Positions 15,749 to 24,492 of a stretch of 38,825 nucleotides of DNA are shown one piece after another. The position numbers and the translations under genes are program-made. The stretch spans positions 1 through 38,825 of the forward strand of contig JACRCW010000140.1 of assembly GCA_016218805.1 (NCBI GenBank), read 5' to 3'. The notes under the pieces were generated by a model, which saw only the letters and a list, made by a program, of their open reading frames with translations, was not told the DNA's origin and searched no databases. The stretch comes from Deltaproteobacteria bacterium. Its GTDB lineage: Bacteria; Myxococcota; JACRCW01. Numbering within the stretch: position 1 is the stretch's first letter; each line of letters opens with the position of its first letter.

Positions 15749-16581
15749 CCCGCGCCCACGAGAACGCCCTGCCCGACGCCACCTACCGCGCGCTGTCCGG
15801 CCGTGACCCCGAGATCACCCACCGCTACGGTGACAACTTCCACATCCTGGCGGACCCCTTCCTCCTGTCCCACCTGGGGCGCCTGTGCGCGCGCGAAACC
15901 ACGCAGCCCTCCATCAACAGCCTGGTGAAGGACCTCTACCGCTACCTGGTCAAGGCCGTGCTCAACGCGGAGTTCCCGCGCACCAGCACGCGCATTGCCA
16001 CGCGCATGGCGGACATCACCCCGGCGGGCCACTGGGAGGGCCAGGTCATTGACCCGCACACGCTCACCGTCACGGTGAACATTGCCCGCGCGGGCACACT
16101 CCCCAGCCAGGTCTGTTACGACTTCCTCAACAAGACCATGGAACCCCAGCAGGTGCGCCAGGACCACTTCATCATGGCGCGCGAGACCGACGAGAAGGGC
16201 CGCGTCATTGGCACCAACATCTCCGGCTCCAAGATTGGCGGCCCGGTGGATGACGCCATGGTCCTGTTCCCGGACCCCATGGGCGCCACCGGTGGGTCCC
16301 TGAGCCACGCCATCAGCGTCTACAAGAAGACCCACGGCAAGGCGCGCCGCTACATCTGCCTGAACCTCATTGTCACACCGGAGTACCTGCGCCGCATCAA
16401 GGCGGACCACCCGGACGTGGTGGTGTACGCGGTGCGGCTGGACCGCGGCGCGTCCCCCGCGGACGTGCTTGGCACCGTGCCGGGCACCCACTGGGACCGT
16501 GAGAGCGGGCTTACGGACAAGCAGTACATCGTGCCGGGCGGAGGCGGGTTCGGCGAGATCATGAACAACGCGTACGTCTGA
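15745..16581 (+). CDS. uracil phosphoribosyltransferase-like protein, long form
   Basis: This is a 278-residue type I phosphoribosyltransferase. The PRPP-binding loop is FPDPMGATGGS near residues 174-184, and the C-terminus GLTDKQYIVPGGGGFGEIMNN matches the uracil-binding end of UPRT enzymes. UPRT makes UMP from uracil and PRPP. Bacterial Upp is usually about 210 residues; this one has roughly 60 extra N-terminal residues, and the PRPP loop reads DPMGATGG rather than the usual DPMLATGG. It lies between thymidine kinase (ATGA overlap) and hypoxanthine phosphoribosyltransferase. The context supports base salvage, but the substrate is not certain. Confidence 0.82.
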   Translation: MTRAHENALPDATYRALSGRDPEITHRYGDNFHILADPFLLSHLGRLCARETTQPSINSLVKDLYRYLVKAVLNAEFPRTSTRIATRMADITPAGHWEGQVIDPHTLTVTVNIARAGTLPSQVCYDFLNKTMEPQQVRQDHFIMARETDEKGRVIGTNISGSKIGGPVDDAMVLFPDPMGATGGSLSHAISVYKKTHGKARRYICLNLIVTPEYLRRIKADHPDVVVYAVRLDRGASPADVLGTVPGTHWDRESGLTDKQYIVPGGGGFGEIMNNAYV

Positions 16582-16618
16582 TTCCACGTCGTCACCCCCT
16601 GCAGGAGCAGCGCGCCAC

Positions 16619-17182
16619 ATGAACGCACAGAAGTCGCCAAAGGCCAGGAAGTTCCAGGACGGGGCTGAGATCTCCATCATGCTGTCCCCCGCGGAGCTGG
16701 AGCGCCGCATCAAGGAGATGGGCCGCGAACTCAGCGAGGACTACCGCGAGGGCGACCTGGTGCTGGTCAGCGTCCTCAAGGGCAGCTTCATCTTTGCGGC
16801 GGACCTGTGCCGCTCCATTGAGGTGCCCCACTCCATCGACTTCCTCGCCTGCAGCTCGTACCACAATGACGTGGTCAGCTCCGGCGAGGTGCAGCTGACC
16901 CATGACCTGTCCGCGCCCGTGTCCGGCAAGGACGTGGTCATTGTCGAGGACATTGTGGACACCGGGCTGACGCTCTCCTACCTGGTGGAGCTGCTCAAGA
17001 GCCGCCACCCGCGCAGCGTGAAGGTGGCAGCACTGCTGGACAAGCCGTCCAACCGCCGCAAGCAGGTGCAGGTGGACTACGTGGGCTTCACCATACCCAA
17101 CCGGTTCGTCATCGGGTTCGGGCTGGATTACGCGGGCAAGTACCGCAACCTTCCCTACATCGGCGTGCTGGAGAAGGCCTGA
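16619..17182 (+). CDS. hpt: hypoxanthine phosphoribosyltransferase
   Basis: It converts hypoxanthine (and often guanine) plus PRPP to IMP/GMP. 187 residues, normal length. Visible motifs: VLVSVLKGSFIFAADL (family N-terminal block), the PRPP loop VIVEDIVDTGLTL near residue 106, and VDYVGFTIPNRFVIGFGLDYAGKYRNLP at the C-terminus, typical of bacterial Hpt. The ATG at 16619 has an AGGAG about 12 bases upstream. It lies 37 bases after the UPRT-like gene, third in the salvage operon. Confidence 0.93.
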   Translation: MNAQKSPKARKFQDGAEISIMLSPAELERRIKEMGRELSEDYREGDLVLVSVLKGSFIFAADLCRSIEVPHSIDFLACSSYHNDVVSSGEVQLTHDLSAPVSGKDVVIVEDIVDTGLTLSYLVELLKSRHPRSVKVAALLDKPSNRRKQVQVDYVGFTIPNRFVIGFGLDYAGKYRNLPYIGVLEKA

Positions 17183-17271
17183 CCGCCCCACGACGGACGC
17201 AGAGTTGCCCCCCCGGGCGCGGGCCGGCTAGCGTCGCCGCCGCCGTGCCATGTCATGCCCGAGGAGGACCG

Positions 17272-18819
17272 ATGCGCATCGGAAACACGCGCGCCCTGGT
17301 GCTCGCCCTTGTCTTCGCCGCGCCCCTGGCGCGCGCTGCCGAGGCCACCGACGTCCTGGACGCCATTGACGGTGACGATTACTTCGACGCCAACGCGGAA
17401 CTCAGCTACCGGGCCCACACCAAGACCGCCAAGATCACCCGTGAGGACATCCGCGCTGGCAAGCCCGTGGAGGTCACTGAGTTCCAGACCTTTGAGCACA
17501 GCCACCAGGTCATCCCGCGCATCCGCATTGGCGTGTTCCAGGACATTGAGATCTTTGCCCAGCTCCCGCTGACGGCGTGGGAACAGCGCATGGGGTGGTT
17601 CCACCCGCGCAACGGCAACACCGCGGAGGACCCCAACAAGAAGGGCTACTCCACCTTCCTCCGGGACATGTGCACCTACGGGCAGGCGTCAGACGGGACC
17701 AACGCCAACGGCGCCGGTGTCCGCCCCGCCGAATGCGACACGCAGGGCTACCCGGCCACCGAGCGCGCCACGCTGTCCGGCAACGAGGGCAGCTGGCCGG
17801 TCAACCACGAGTATTCGCCCATTGAGAAGGACGGGAAGCTCCAGCCGCGCGGCGGCGATTACACCGGGCGGGACACGGACTGGGCCATTGACCCCAACCG
17901 CGAGAACTTCAACCCGCAGTTCAACAGCGTGCGCGGTGCGGTGGCGTATTCGCTCACGGATGGGTTCTTCCTGTTCCCCAAGGGCATTGGTGATGCCGAG
18001 GTGGGCCTGGCATTCAGCCCGTACACCATTGGCCGCTTCAACGACGAGCGCGACAGCGCGATGCCCACCATGCGCGTGGAGGTGAAGTACCAGCTGCCCA
18101 CCGGCTACATTGACACGCCGGGACCGGGCTGCCAGCGCATCATTGACGGCAAGTGCGTCAACGGGAAGTTCCCCACCAAGCGCGAACAGCTGAAGTTTGT
18201 GGACGCCAACAAGTTTGACCCGGGCGGCGTGGGCAGCGGGTTGCACCGGTTCTCCGCGGGTATTGCCATGAGCAAACGCTTCAAGCTCATGGACCCGTAC
18301 ATGGGTATCCGTTACACGCTGGGCGTTCCGCAGGGGTATCCCAACATTGCGCCGGAGCGGGATTGGAAGGACTTTGCGTTCTGGTCCAACGTGGTCAACA
18401 TGCAGGCCGGCGTGGAGTTTGCGCCGCTGTACGCGTTCCCGGACCTGGAGAAGACCGTCAACTTCCGCATCATCACGGGGCTCAACGCGGATTATGTGGC
18501 GCGGCACCGCGGGCCTTCAGAGATGAGTGACGCGCTGCACAAGTGGACCATGGTGGACCATTACGTGGCGGTGCTGGGGCGCTTGGGCCTGGTGCTGAGC
18601 GTGCCATTTGTGACGCTGCGCGGCCTGCTGGAGGTGGGCCATGAGACGCCGCACTTCCTGACGGGTGAAGTGGCCGGCCGCGACCCCGACGGTGACGGCA
18701 TCTCCCAGAAGGAGATCAACGTGCACTACAACGCGGTGCTGGACACCCCGGGCCGCCGCGTGAAGGTCACCGAAACGCTGGTGGCCAACGGGATGATGAC
18801 GCTGGCCATCACGTTCTGA
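17272..18819 (+). CDS. secreted outer-membrane-type beta protein
   Basis: This 515-residue protein has a Sec signal peptide (cleavage after ARA, about residue 22). The mature sequence alternates hydrophobic and polar residues in barrel-like strands (VAYSLTDGFFLF, AEVGLAFSPYTIG, MRVEVKYQLPTG, NFRIITGLNADYVARH) and ends in a phenylalanine (MTLAITF), as outer-membrane barrels do. A single DPDGDGISQKE calcium-type loop lies near the C-terminus. GAGGAGG four bases before the ATG at 17272 fixes the start. I cannot name a family; porin or transporter-like is the best guess. It is 89 bases after hpt and convergent with the PHP lipoprotein. Confidence 0.8.
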   Translation: MRIGNTRALVLALVFAAPLARAAEATDVLDAIDGDDYFDANAELSYRAHTKTAKITREDIRAGKPVEVTEFQTFEHSHQVIPRIRIGVFQDIEIFAQLPLTAWEQRMGWFHPRNGNTAEDPNKKGYSTFLRDMCTYGQASDGTNANGAGVRPAECDTQGYPATERATLSGNEGSWPVNHEYSPIEKDGKLQPRGGDYTGRDTDWAIDPNRENFNPQFNSVRGAVAYSLTDGFFLFPKGIGDAEVGLAFSPYTIGRFNDERDSAMPTMRVEVKYQLPTGYIDTPGPGCQRIIDGKCVNGKFPTKREQLKFVDANKFDPGGVGSGLHRFSAGIAMSKRFKLMDPYMGIRYTLGVPQGYPNIAPERDWKDFAFWSNVVNMQAGVEFAPLYAFPDLEKTVNFRIITGLNADYVARHRGPSEMSDALHKWTMVDHYVAVLGRLGLVLSVPFVTLRGLLEVGHETPHFLTGEVAGRDPDGDGISQKEINVHYNAVLDTPGRRVKVTETLVANGMMTLAITF

Positions 18820-18892
18820 CCAGCCCTGGGCGTACGTGCACACGCGGTGCGGTGGATCGGCATGCGTTGGTGGAGCGGTCACCGCGGGACGT

Positions 18893-18966
18893 GGCTCGGC
18901 AGGAGCCTCGCCCTCCCAGGTGGCCTCCTCCCAGGTGGTCCGGTTCCAAATGGCCCGGTTTTTCCG
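18893..18966 (-). repeat. REP-like hairpin with 15-bp tandem repeats
   Basis: In the 170-base convergent gap, GGCTC-GGCAG-GAGCC (18893-18907) forms a 5-bp hairpin continuing into CTCGCCCTCCC. It is followed by 15-bp units: TCCCAGGTGGCCTCC, TCCCAGGTGGTCCGG, TTCCAAATGGCCCGG and a partial fourth. On the minus strand one frame reads W-x-x-x-T pentapeptides ending WEGEAPAEPR. That phrase recurs, as far as I recall, in spurious ORFs over interspersed palindromic repeats in Planctomycetes and other environmental genomes. It is probably non-coding repeat DNA. Confidence 0.6.
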
Positions 18967-18989
18967 GTAACGGCCCGCTTCGCCGCGGG

Positions 18990-21900
18990 TCAGAAGTCGT
19001 GACGGCTGAAGGCCTGGAACACGCGGCGGATGTCGTTGGCCTGCCCTGGGACCGGGCGGTTGATGAGGTCCCACAGCCGGATGGGCCCCTGCACCGGGCC
19101 AACGCTGGACACCGGCACATCCCCCACCAGAAGGCGCGGGCCCGTCACCAGGCCCTGCTGGCCGCCCTGACGCAGGCCAGGCGGGTCGTACGCGCCGTTG
19201 CCGTCCACGTCCACAAACACCGGGTTGGTCAGCGCGTAGGGATGCACGGGGAAGGTCAACTTGGGTTTGAGGTTGCCCCACGGGTCCGCGCCCAGCCCAA
19301 ACGACCCGCCAATGGCCTTGATGGCGTCGTTGATGAGCAATGAGGGCTCGTCCGCGGTGGTGACCACGGGGAACAGGCTGTCACCGCCGTCCACCTCCAC
19401 GTTGATGAACGTGTCGCGCGTGACCGGCACATCAAACTGGTAGGGGAACACGCGCGTGTCCGCCGGGATGGTCAGGCGGGACACCACGTCCCCGCCTTCG
19501 TAGACAATCACCTCGTGCGGATGGATCCAGGACGCCATGCGGACCTCACCGGACACGCGCACGGTGCCGGCGGCGGCGGGAACCAGGCCGCCCATGCCCA
19601 CCCCTTCCACGGCCACCGTCACAAACGGCCCGTTGGTCATCAGCACGTCGTGGCTGCGGATGCCGTCCACCATCTCGTCCGCGGTGAAGCGCGCCGGCAC
19701 ATCCCGCGCACTGCGCACGTAGGAGCGCGGGTAGCCCGCCTCATCAAACACCGGCTTGTGGCTGTCTGAATTGGCAATGCCCGTCTGCAGGTTGCCCAGC
19801 CGCAGCAACTGGAACCAGTCATCCACGGCGCCGGGGAACGCAATGTCCCCGCTGCCATCCCGCAGGACGCTGCCGGGCGGGGGGATGGTGATGTCCGTGG
19901 GCAGCGGCGGCGGCGGCAGCGGGTCCGGCACGCGGTAGTTGTGCACAAACTCAAAGTGCTTGCCGTTGAACACTTCCCACGCATCAAAATCCAGCGAGAA
20001 ATTCTCCTTGGCAAAGTTGGGATACTGCTCCGGGTTCACCCCGAACAGCAGGTTGTTCTGCCCCTCCGCAACGCCGGTGTCCTGGTTCCACCCAAAGTTG
20101 TTGAGGTAGCCCAGGATCGTGTCGCGCGGGTGATTCACCTGCACAATGGTGCGGTCAGCGCCCAGCAGGCCCAGGCCGCGCAGCGCGGCAAACAGCTCGT
20201 CCGGCGTCTTGGAGGACCATTCAAAGCTGCCGTGCGTGGCCGGGCCCACTTCGTAACGCAGTGGGAAACCGTTGAAGTGCCCCATCTCCAGAGTGGTCAG
20301 CTCCAGCCCCACGAACGACTGCAGCCACTCCGTGAGCCCCAACCGCGCAACCACCGGGGCAAAGTCCATCACGTAGTTGTGGTCCGTGGACACCATCACG
20401 TCCACGCCCTCAGCGGCGTAACTGATGACGCGCGGCTCCTCCGCGCAGGAGGAGTCAATGCTCTTCACCGAGTGGACGTGGAAATCCGCGCTGGTGTAGC
20501 CGCTGGTGTCCACGGTCCGGGCCAGCACCGCGGAGACCTCCGCGGACCCGCCGGGCGTGATGGTCACCGTCTGCACGTGGGTGTCGTATTCAATGCCGCG
20601 GGAGACGTGGACCTCGTAGGTGCCGGGGCGCACGGTGGCGCTGACCGCGCCGTGTGCGGTGAACAGCACCTCTTCCACAAAGCGCCGCGTGGCCGCGTTG
20701 GACGTGTCCGGGACCATGTCCGTGTTGCGCCACTCCTCGCCGATGGAGAGGTTGAACAGGAACTGCTTCGGGTCGCGCCCGGACTGGTCCGCCGCGTAGC
20801 TGCCCACCAGGGTGACCTTGGAGGGCAGCGGCGCGCCCTTCTCGTCCCGCACCACCACGGACAGGTGCCCGGTGGGCTGCGCCAGCAGGTCCACGCCGGT
20901 GTATCCGCCCGTGGCCACGTCAATGGACTGCGGCACGCTGATGTCCCGCCCGTCCGCCTTCACCAGCACGCGCCAGCTGCCGGGGGTGAGCGGCATGGAG
21001 AACGCGCCGCCCTCGCGCGTGGTGGCCTGGCAGATGGGCTGGCCCTCCGCATCCAGGGCAATCACCCACGCGCCCTTCACCGGCGCGCGCGTCACGGTAT
21101 CCAGCACGCGCCCGGCCAGGGTGCCGTGCGGCGTGGCGCGCAGGCGGAACACCTCTTCGGCCACGCTGGCCACATCGCCGTTGCCCACGGTGAAATAGCG
21201 CGTGGCGGTGAACTCTTCCCCCGCGCGCAGCTTCTTGGGGCCCTGTGAATGAAACACCCCGGTGAACGAACTGGCCGTGAACGGCACCAGCAGCGCGCCA
21301 TTGCGCGCGCGCCCCGGGTACTTGTCCGCCTTGTCCATGACAAAGTTGGGATGCGGGGCCGTGGGGCTTTCCCGCTGCGCCAGCGGCGCAAACACGCCGT
21401 AGCTGACCCATTCATTCACGCTGGCCAGGTAGTCCACAATGATGCCGGGCAACGCGGGCAGCTGCGTGTTCTCCGCGTAGTGCTGTTCCAGGCGGTAGCG
21501 CAGGTCAAAGCCGCCGTCCCCGGGGGCAAACACCTTGTTGCCGGCGCCAAACAGGACAACGTCCCCCAATGGGATGTCCAGCTTGATGTCCCCAAAACCG
21601 GGCGGTGATTTGCCAATGAGCTGGATGGGCGCGGGCGCATCCGCCGGGTTGATGATCCGCGTGCTGATCTCCACGGTGCGCCCGGTGGGCGGCAGGCGGT
21701 AGGTGGTCTCAAAGAAGAAGAACGCGCCCACGTCCTGCCCGCTGTCCACCACCAGAGCGTTGTTGAGCGTGTCCGTCAGCGCCAGGAAGTCATTGGACCG
21801 GCCACGGACCACCACTTCCGCGCTGCCGGAGGGGCCCGGGCGGGCCTCCATGGCGGGCAGGTCCTCGCCGTTGATGGTGACGTCCTCCGGCTCCATGGCC

Positions 21901-22238
21901 AGCAGGAACAGCGCGGGGAACATCTCCGCAAAGTTGTCATGCCCGCGCTGGCCGTTCTCATCCCCCATGGCCACGGGGCGCTGCAGGTCCGCATCAATCA
22001 GCCCGCCGCCAAACACGCCAAACCCGCGGCTGTACCCGGGCTTTTGGATGACAAAACGCGCCTCACCGTTTTCCAGCAGGTAGTCCCCCACGTCCCCCAG
22101 CGTGTGCGGGCCGCCAATGAGGTCCTTGCGGCTCTCAATGACGCGGCTGCGCGCGCGCTGCCCCGACGAGGGCGCACACGTCAGCGCGCCGGACAGCAGG
22201 AGCAGGAGGCTGGTGAGGCGGGCCGCGCGGGACTTCAT
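18990..22238 (-). CDS. PHP-domain (CehA/McbA-like) metallohydrolase lipoprotein
   Basis: This is a 1082-residue lipoprotein (lipobox ALTC, Cys21). Residues about 30-370 form a beta-rich N-terminal region. Two carboxypeptidase-regulatory-like beta sandwiches follow (about 373-450, GTLAGRVLDTVTRAPVKGAWV; about 455-580, GHLSVVVRDEKGAPLPSKV). A PHP-type hydrolase domain comes next, with metal motifs ADFHVHS (near 586), VSTDHNY (near 614), VNHPRD and NSDSHKP. The C-terminal part contains a DVDGNGAYDPPG calcium-like loop. CehA and McbA are esterase/amidase-like members of this family, but substrates vary widely. The ATG at 22238 is chosen for the lipoprotein signal. It lies 56 bases downstream of the second alpha/beta hydrolase on the same strand. 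Confidence 0.85.
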   Translation of the reverse strand: MKSRAARLTSLLLLLSGALTCAPSSGQRARSRVIESRKDLIGGPHTLGDVGDYLLENGEARFVIQKPGYSRGFGVFGGGLIDADLQRPVAMGDENGQRGHDNFAEMFPALFLLAMEPEDVTINGEDLPAMEARPGPSGSAEVVVRGRSNDFLALTDTLNNALVVDSGQDVGAFFFFETTYRLPPTGRTVEISTRIINPADAPAPIQLIGKSPPGFGDIKLDIPLGDVVLFGAGNKVFAPGDGGFDLRYRLEQHYAENTQLPALPGIIVDYLASVNEWVSYGVFAPLAQRESPTAPHPNFVMDKADKYPGRARNGALLVPFTASSFTGVFHSQGPKKLRAGEEFTATRYFTVGNGDVASVAEEVFRLRATPHGTLAGRVLDTVTRAPVKGAWVIALDAEGQPICQATTREGGAFSMPLTPGSWRVLVKADGRDISVPQSIDVATGGYTGVDLLAQPTGHLSVVVRDEKGAPLPSKVTLVGSYAADQSGRDPKQFLFNLSIGEEWRNTDMVPDTSNAATRRFVEEVLFTAHGAVSATVRPGTYEVHVSRGIEYDTHVQTVTITPGGSAEVSAVLARTVDTSGYTSADFHVHSVKSIDSSCAEEPRVISYAAEGVDVMVSTDHNYVMDFAPVVARLGLTEWLQSFVGLELTTLEMGHFNGFPLRYEVGPATHGSFEWSSKTPDELFAALRGLGLLGADRTIVQVNHPRDTILGYLNNFGWNQDTGVAEGQNNLLFGVNPEQYPNFAKENFSLDFDAWEVFNGKHFEFVHNYRVPDPLPPPPLPTDITIPPPGSVLRDGSGDIAFPGAVDDWFQLLRLGNLQTGIANSDSHKPVFDEAGYPRSYVRSARDVPARFTADEMVDGIRSHDVLMTNGPFVTVAVEGVGMGGLVPAAAGTVRVSGEVRMASWIHPHEVIVYEGGDVVSRLTIPADTRVFPYQFDVPVTRDTFINVEVDGGDSLFPVVTTADEPSLLINDAIKAIGGSFGLGADPWGNLKPKLTFPVHPYALTNPVFVDVDGNGAYDPPGLRQGGQQGLVTGPRLLVGDVPVSSVGPVQGPIRLWDLINRPVPGQANDIRRVFQAFSRHDF

Positions 22239-22294
22239 GGGACGCTCCGGGAACGCTTGGGGGACGCCGAGTGTAGTCCGCCCCGCGCGGCAGG

Positions 22295-23332
22295 TCAGGC
22301 GCCCGGACGTTCGCGCGCGCGTTCGGGGCCGGGGCCCTGGCCGGCCCGGGGAACCTCCTCCAGGAAGCCCGCGGCATCGCGCCATACGCCCCAGGACAGG
22401 CCCAGCGCGCTGACGTGGCCGGCCTCATAGACGCGGAAGCGCGCGCCCCAGGCGGCCGCCAGCCGCTGGCTGCTCTCCAGCGGGACCATGACGTCATGCC
22501 GCGCGGCCAACACCTGGATGCGCTCTCCCGGCACCGCGGGCGCAAAGTTGGACGGCGAAAACGGGCGGGACAGGTGCCGCAGGAAGTGCTCGTCCGGGAT
22601 GGAGCCGCCGTTGGCCAGCAGCAGCCGGCGGTAGCGTTCACCAATGGGACTCTTGAGGAAGGTGTCCAGGATGGAGTCCGGCGGCACCACCAGGCACACG
22701 CGCTCCGGGACAAACGCACGCCGCGGGTAGCGCCCGGAGACCACCGTGGTCATGGCGGACAGGTAGCCGCCCAGGCTGGTGCCCAGCAGCGCCACCGGTC
22801 CGCGCGACTGCAGGCTCTCAATGAGCGCGCACAGCTCCAGCACGGCCGCGCGCACCGCCCAGCCCGTGCGCGGCATGTCCCAGGTGGCAAACAGTTCACC
22901 GGAGAACGCGCCCGGCGGTGTGCGTTCAAAGTGGTACGGCGTGGAGTAGCCCGCCACGTCAAAGCCCAGGGCGTTGAGCACCCGCGCCACCGGCCACAAT
23001 GACGCCCACACCGTGAACTTCCACGGCGGTGCCAGCACCACCGCGCCCCGCCGGGGGCCGCGCGCGGGCCAGAAATGGATGTACATGCGGTCGTTGGGCG
23101 CCTCCAGGAAGCGCGTGGGCGCGGGCACCTCCAGCACGCACGCCTCGCGCGGCCACACCACGCCCAGGCGGTCCGGCTCGGGCAGGTCGTCACCCATGGG
23201 AATGTCAACGTTGACCTCCGGCGGCTCCACCCACTTGAGCGGGTTGTGGCGCACCAGGGCGGAGCTTGCGATGAACAGCCTGTCCAGGCCCAGGTGCAGG
23301 ATGCCAGCCACGGTGCGCGCCTCCGTCTGCAT
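22295..23332 (-). CDS. alpha/beta hydrolase family protein (second copy)
   Basis: This is a 345-residue protein paralogous to the hydrolase at 932-2047. Shared features are the N-terminal helix (GILHLGLDRLF), the APNDRMYIHFWPARGPRRGAVVL block, and the nucleophile elbow, here GTSLGG. A later DxxVPLESS segment (AARHDVMVPL) and a C-terminal EAGHVSALG His complete the triad. The ATG at 23332 is chosen because it aligns with the paralogue start; the frame upstream to 23497 overlaps folD and looks non-coding. It lies between folD and the PHP lipoprotein, all on the minus strand. Its proximity to the PHP lipoprotein may point to a shared substrate. No clear signal peptide. Confidence 0.85.
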   Translation of the reverse strand: MQTEARTVAGILHLGLDRLFIASSALVRHNPLKWVEPPEVNVDIPMGDDLPEPDRLGVVWPREACVLEVPAPTRFLEAPNDRMYIHFWPARGPRRGAVVLAPPWKFTVWASLWPVARVLNALGFDVAGYSTPYHFERTPPGAFSGELFATWDMPRTGWAVRAAVLELCALIESLQSRGPVALLGTSLGGYLSAMTTVVSGRYPRRAFVPERVCLVVPPDSILDTFLKSPIGERYRRLLLANGGSIPDEHFLRHLSRPFSPSNFAPAVPGERIQVLAARHDVMVPLESSQRLAAAWGARFRVYEAGHVSALGLSWGVWRDAAGFLEEVPRAGQGPGPERARERPGA

Positions 23333-23408
23333 GGTAGTGCGCGGCAGGCCCAGAAGCCCGCGGATCCGCAGGGGAATCCGTGTGGTGACAGGTGCGAGCG
23401 CGCCCGCC

Positions 23409-24296
23409 TCAGCGCAGACCGGGGATCGGTGTCGACGGGGGACGCTTGTCACGACGCGCGGCGGCGGCCTCAACCGTGTTCTGCAGCAGGTACGCAATGG
23501 TCATGGGGCCGACGCCGCCCGGCACGGGCGTGATCCAGGAAGCGCGTGCGGCCGCGGAGGCGTAGTGCACGTCCCCGCGCAGTTTTCCGTCATCACCGCG
23601 GTTGATGCCCACGTCCATGACGGCGGCGCCTTCGCGCAGCCAGGCGCCCTGGATGAACTCCGGCTTGCCTATGGCCGCAATGACAATGTCCGCGCGGCCC
23701 ACGTGTCCGGGCAGGTCCGCGGTCCGGGAGTGGCACGTGGTGACGGTGGCGTTGGCGCCCATCAGCAGCAGCCCCATGGGCTTGCCCACCAGCAGGCTGC
23801 GCCCGACGACGACTGCGTGCTTGCCGGCGACCTTCACGTCGCATTCAGCCAGCAGGCGCATCACGCCGGCGGGCGTGCACGGCACCAGCGCGGGCTCGCT
23901 GCGCAGCAGGCGCCCTGCCTGCACAAACGTGAACCCGTCCACGTCCTTCTCCGGCGGGAGGCAGTCCACCACCGCGCGCTGGTCCACCTGCGCGGGCAGC
24001 GGGAACTGCACCAGCAACCCGTCCACGCTGTCGTCATGCGCCAGCGCGCGCACCGCCTTGACCACGTCCGCGGTGTGCGCGTCCTTGGGCAGCTTGACCT
24101 CGCGCGCCTCCATGCCCACTTCCTGGGCGGCTTTGCTCTTGTTACGCACGTACACCACGCTGGCGGGGTCTTCGCCCACCAGCACCACCGCCAGGCACGG
24201 CTGCACGCCGCGGGCGCGCAAACCGTCCACGCGGACCTTCACCTCGCCACGCACCTTTGCTGACACCGCCTTGCCGTCCACCACGCGCGCCGCCAT
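23409..24296 (-). CDS. folD: methylenetetrahydrofolate dehydrogenase/cyclohydrolase
   Basis: It converts 5,10-methylene-THF to 10-formyl-THF via methenyl-THF with NADP. 295 residues, normal size. Family motifs present: VGEDPASVVYVRNKSKAA (including the catalytic Lys), VQFPLPAQVD, PPEKDVDGF, PCTPAGVMRLL, VVVGRSLLVGKPM (dinucleotide site) and PVPGGVGPMTIAYLLQNT. The ATG at 24296 has GGAGGG five bases upstream. It is divergent from the small secreted protein at 24493, across a 196-base region with inverted repeats, and probably leads the hydrolase and PHP genes downstream. Confidence 0.95.
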   Translation of the reverse strand: MAARVVDGKAVSAKVRGEVKVRVDGLRARGVQPCLAVVLVGEDPASVVYVRNKSKAAQEVGMEAREVKLPKDAHTADVVKAVRALAHDDSVDGLLVQFPLPAQVDQRAVVDCLPPEKDVDGFTFVQAGRLLRSEPALVPCTPAGVMRLLAECDVKVAGKHAVVVGRSLLVGKPMGLLLMGANATVTTCHSRTADLPGHVGRADIVIAAIGKPEFIQGAWLREGAAVMDVGINRGDDGKLRGDVHYASAAARASWITPVPGGVGPMTIAYLLQNTVEAAAARRDKRPPSTPIPGLR

Positions 24297-24319
24297 CTGC
24301 CCTCCGCGTGCGTGCATGT

Positions 24320-24393
24320 GTCACGTCGTCGTGACTGCCGCACCACACCGTCCGTGCCGTTCCACCACACGTCCCGTGACCCTTTTGTCACGC
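24320..24393. promoter_or_regulatory. paired inverted repeats in folD divergent promoter
   Basis: GTCACG-TCGT-CGTGAC (24320-24335) and CGTGAC-CCTTTT-GTCACG (24376-24393) are perfect inverted repeats built from the same hexamer in opposite arrangement, about 56 bases apart. The first ends 24 bases upstream of the folD ATG. This is a plausible operator pair with possible looping; the regulator is unknown. Confidence 0.45.
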
Positions 24394-24492
24394 GTCCGCG
24401 CTCCGGATCCGGCCGCCACGTCGTCGCCGCGAATATGGGACTGCGTGGCACGTCCGATGCTTCCCGGATAGCAGCACAAAAGGGGCCCGGTC

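Noticed and set aside
18517..19281. Protein containing WEGEAPAEP
   Set aside because: The frame is antisense to the outer-membrane protein and overlaps the PHP gene; the phrase comes from the repeat DNA.
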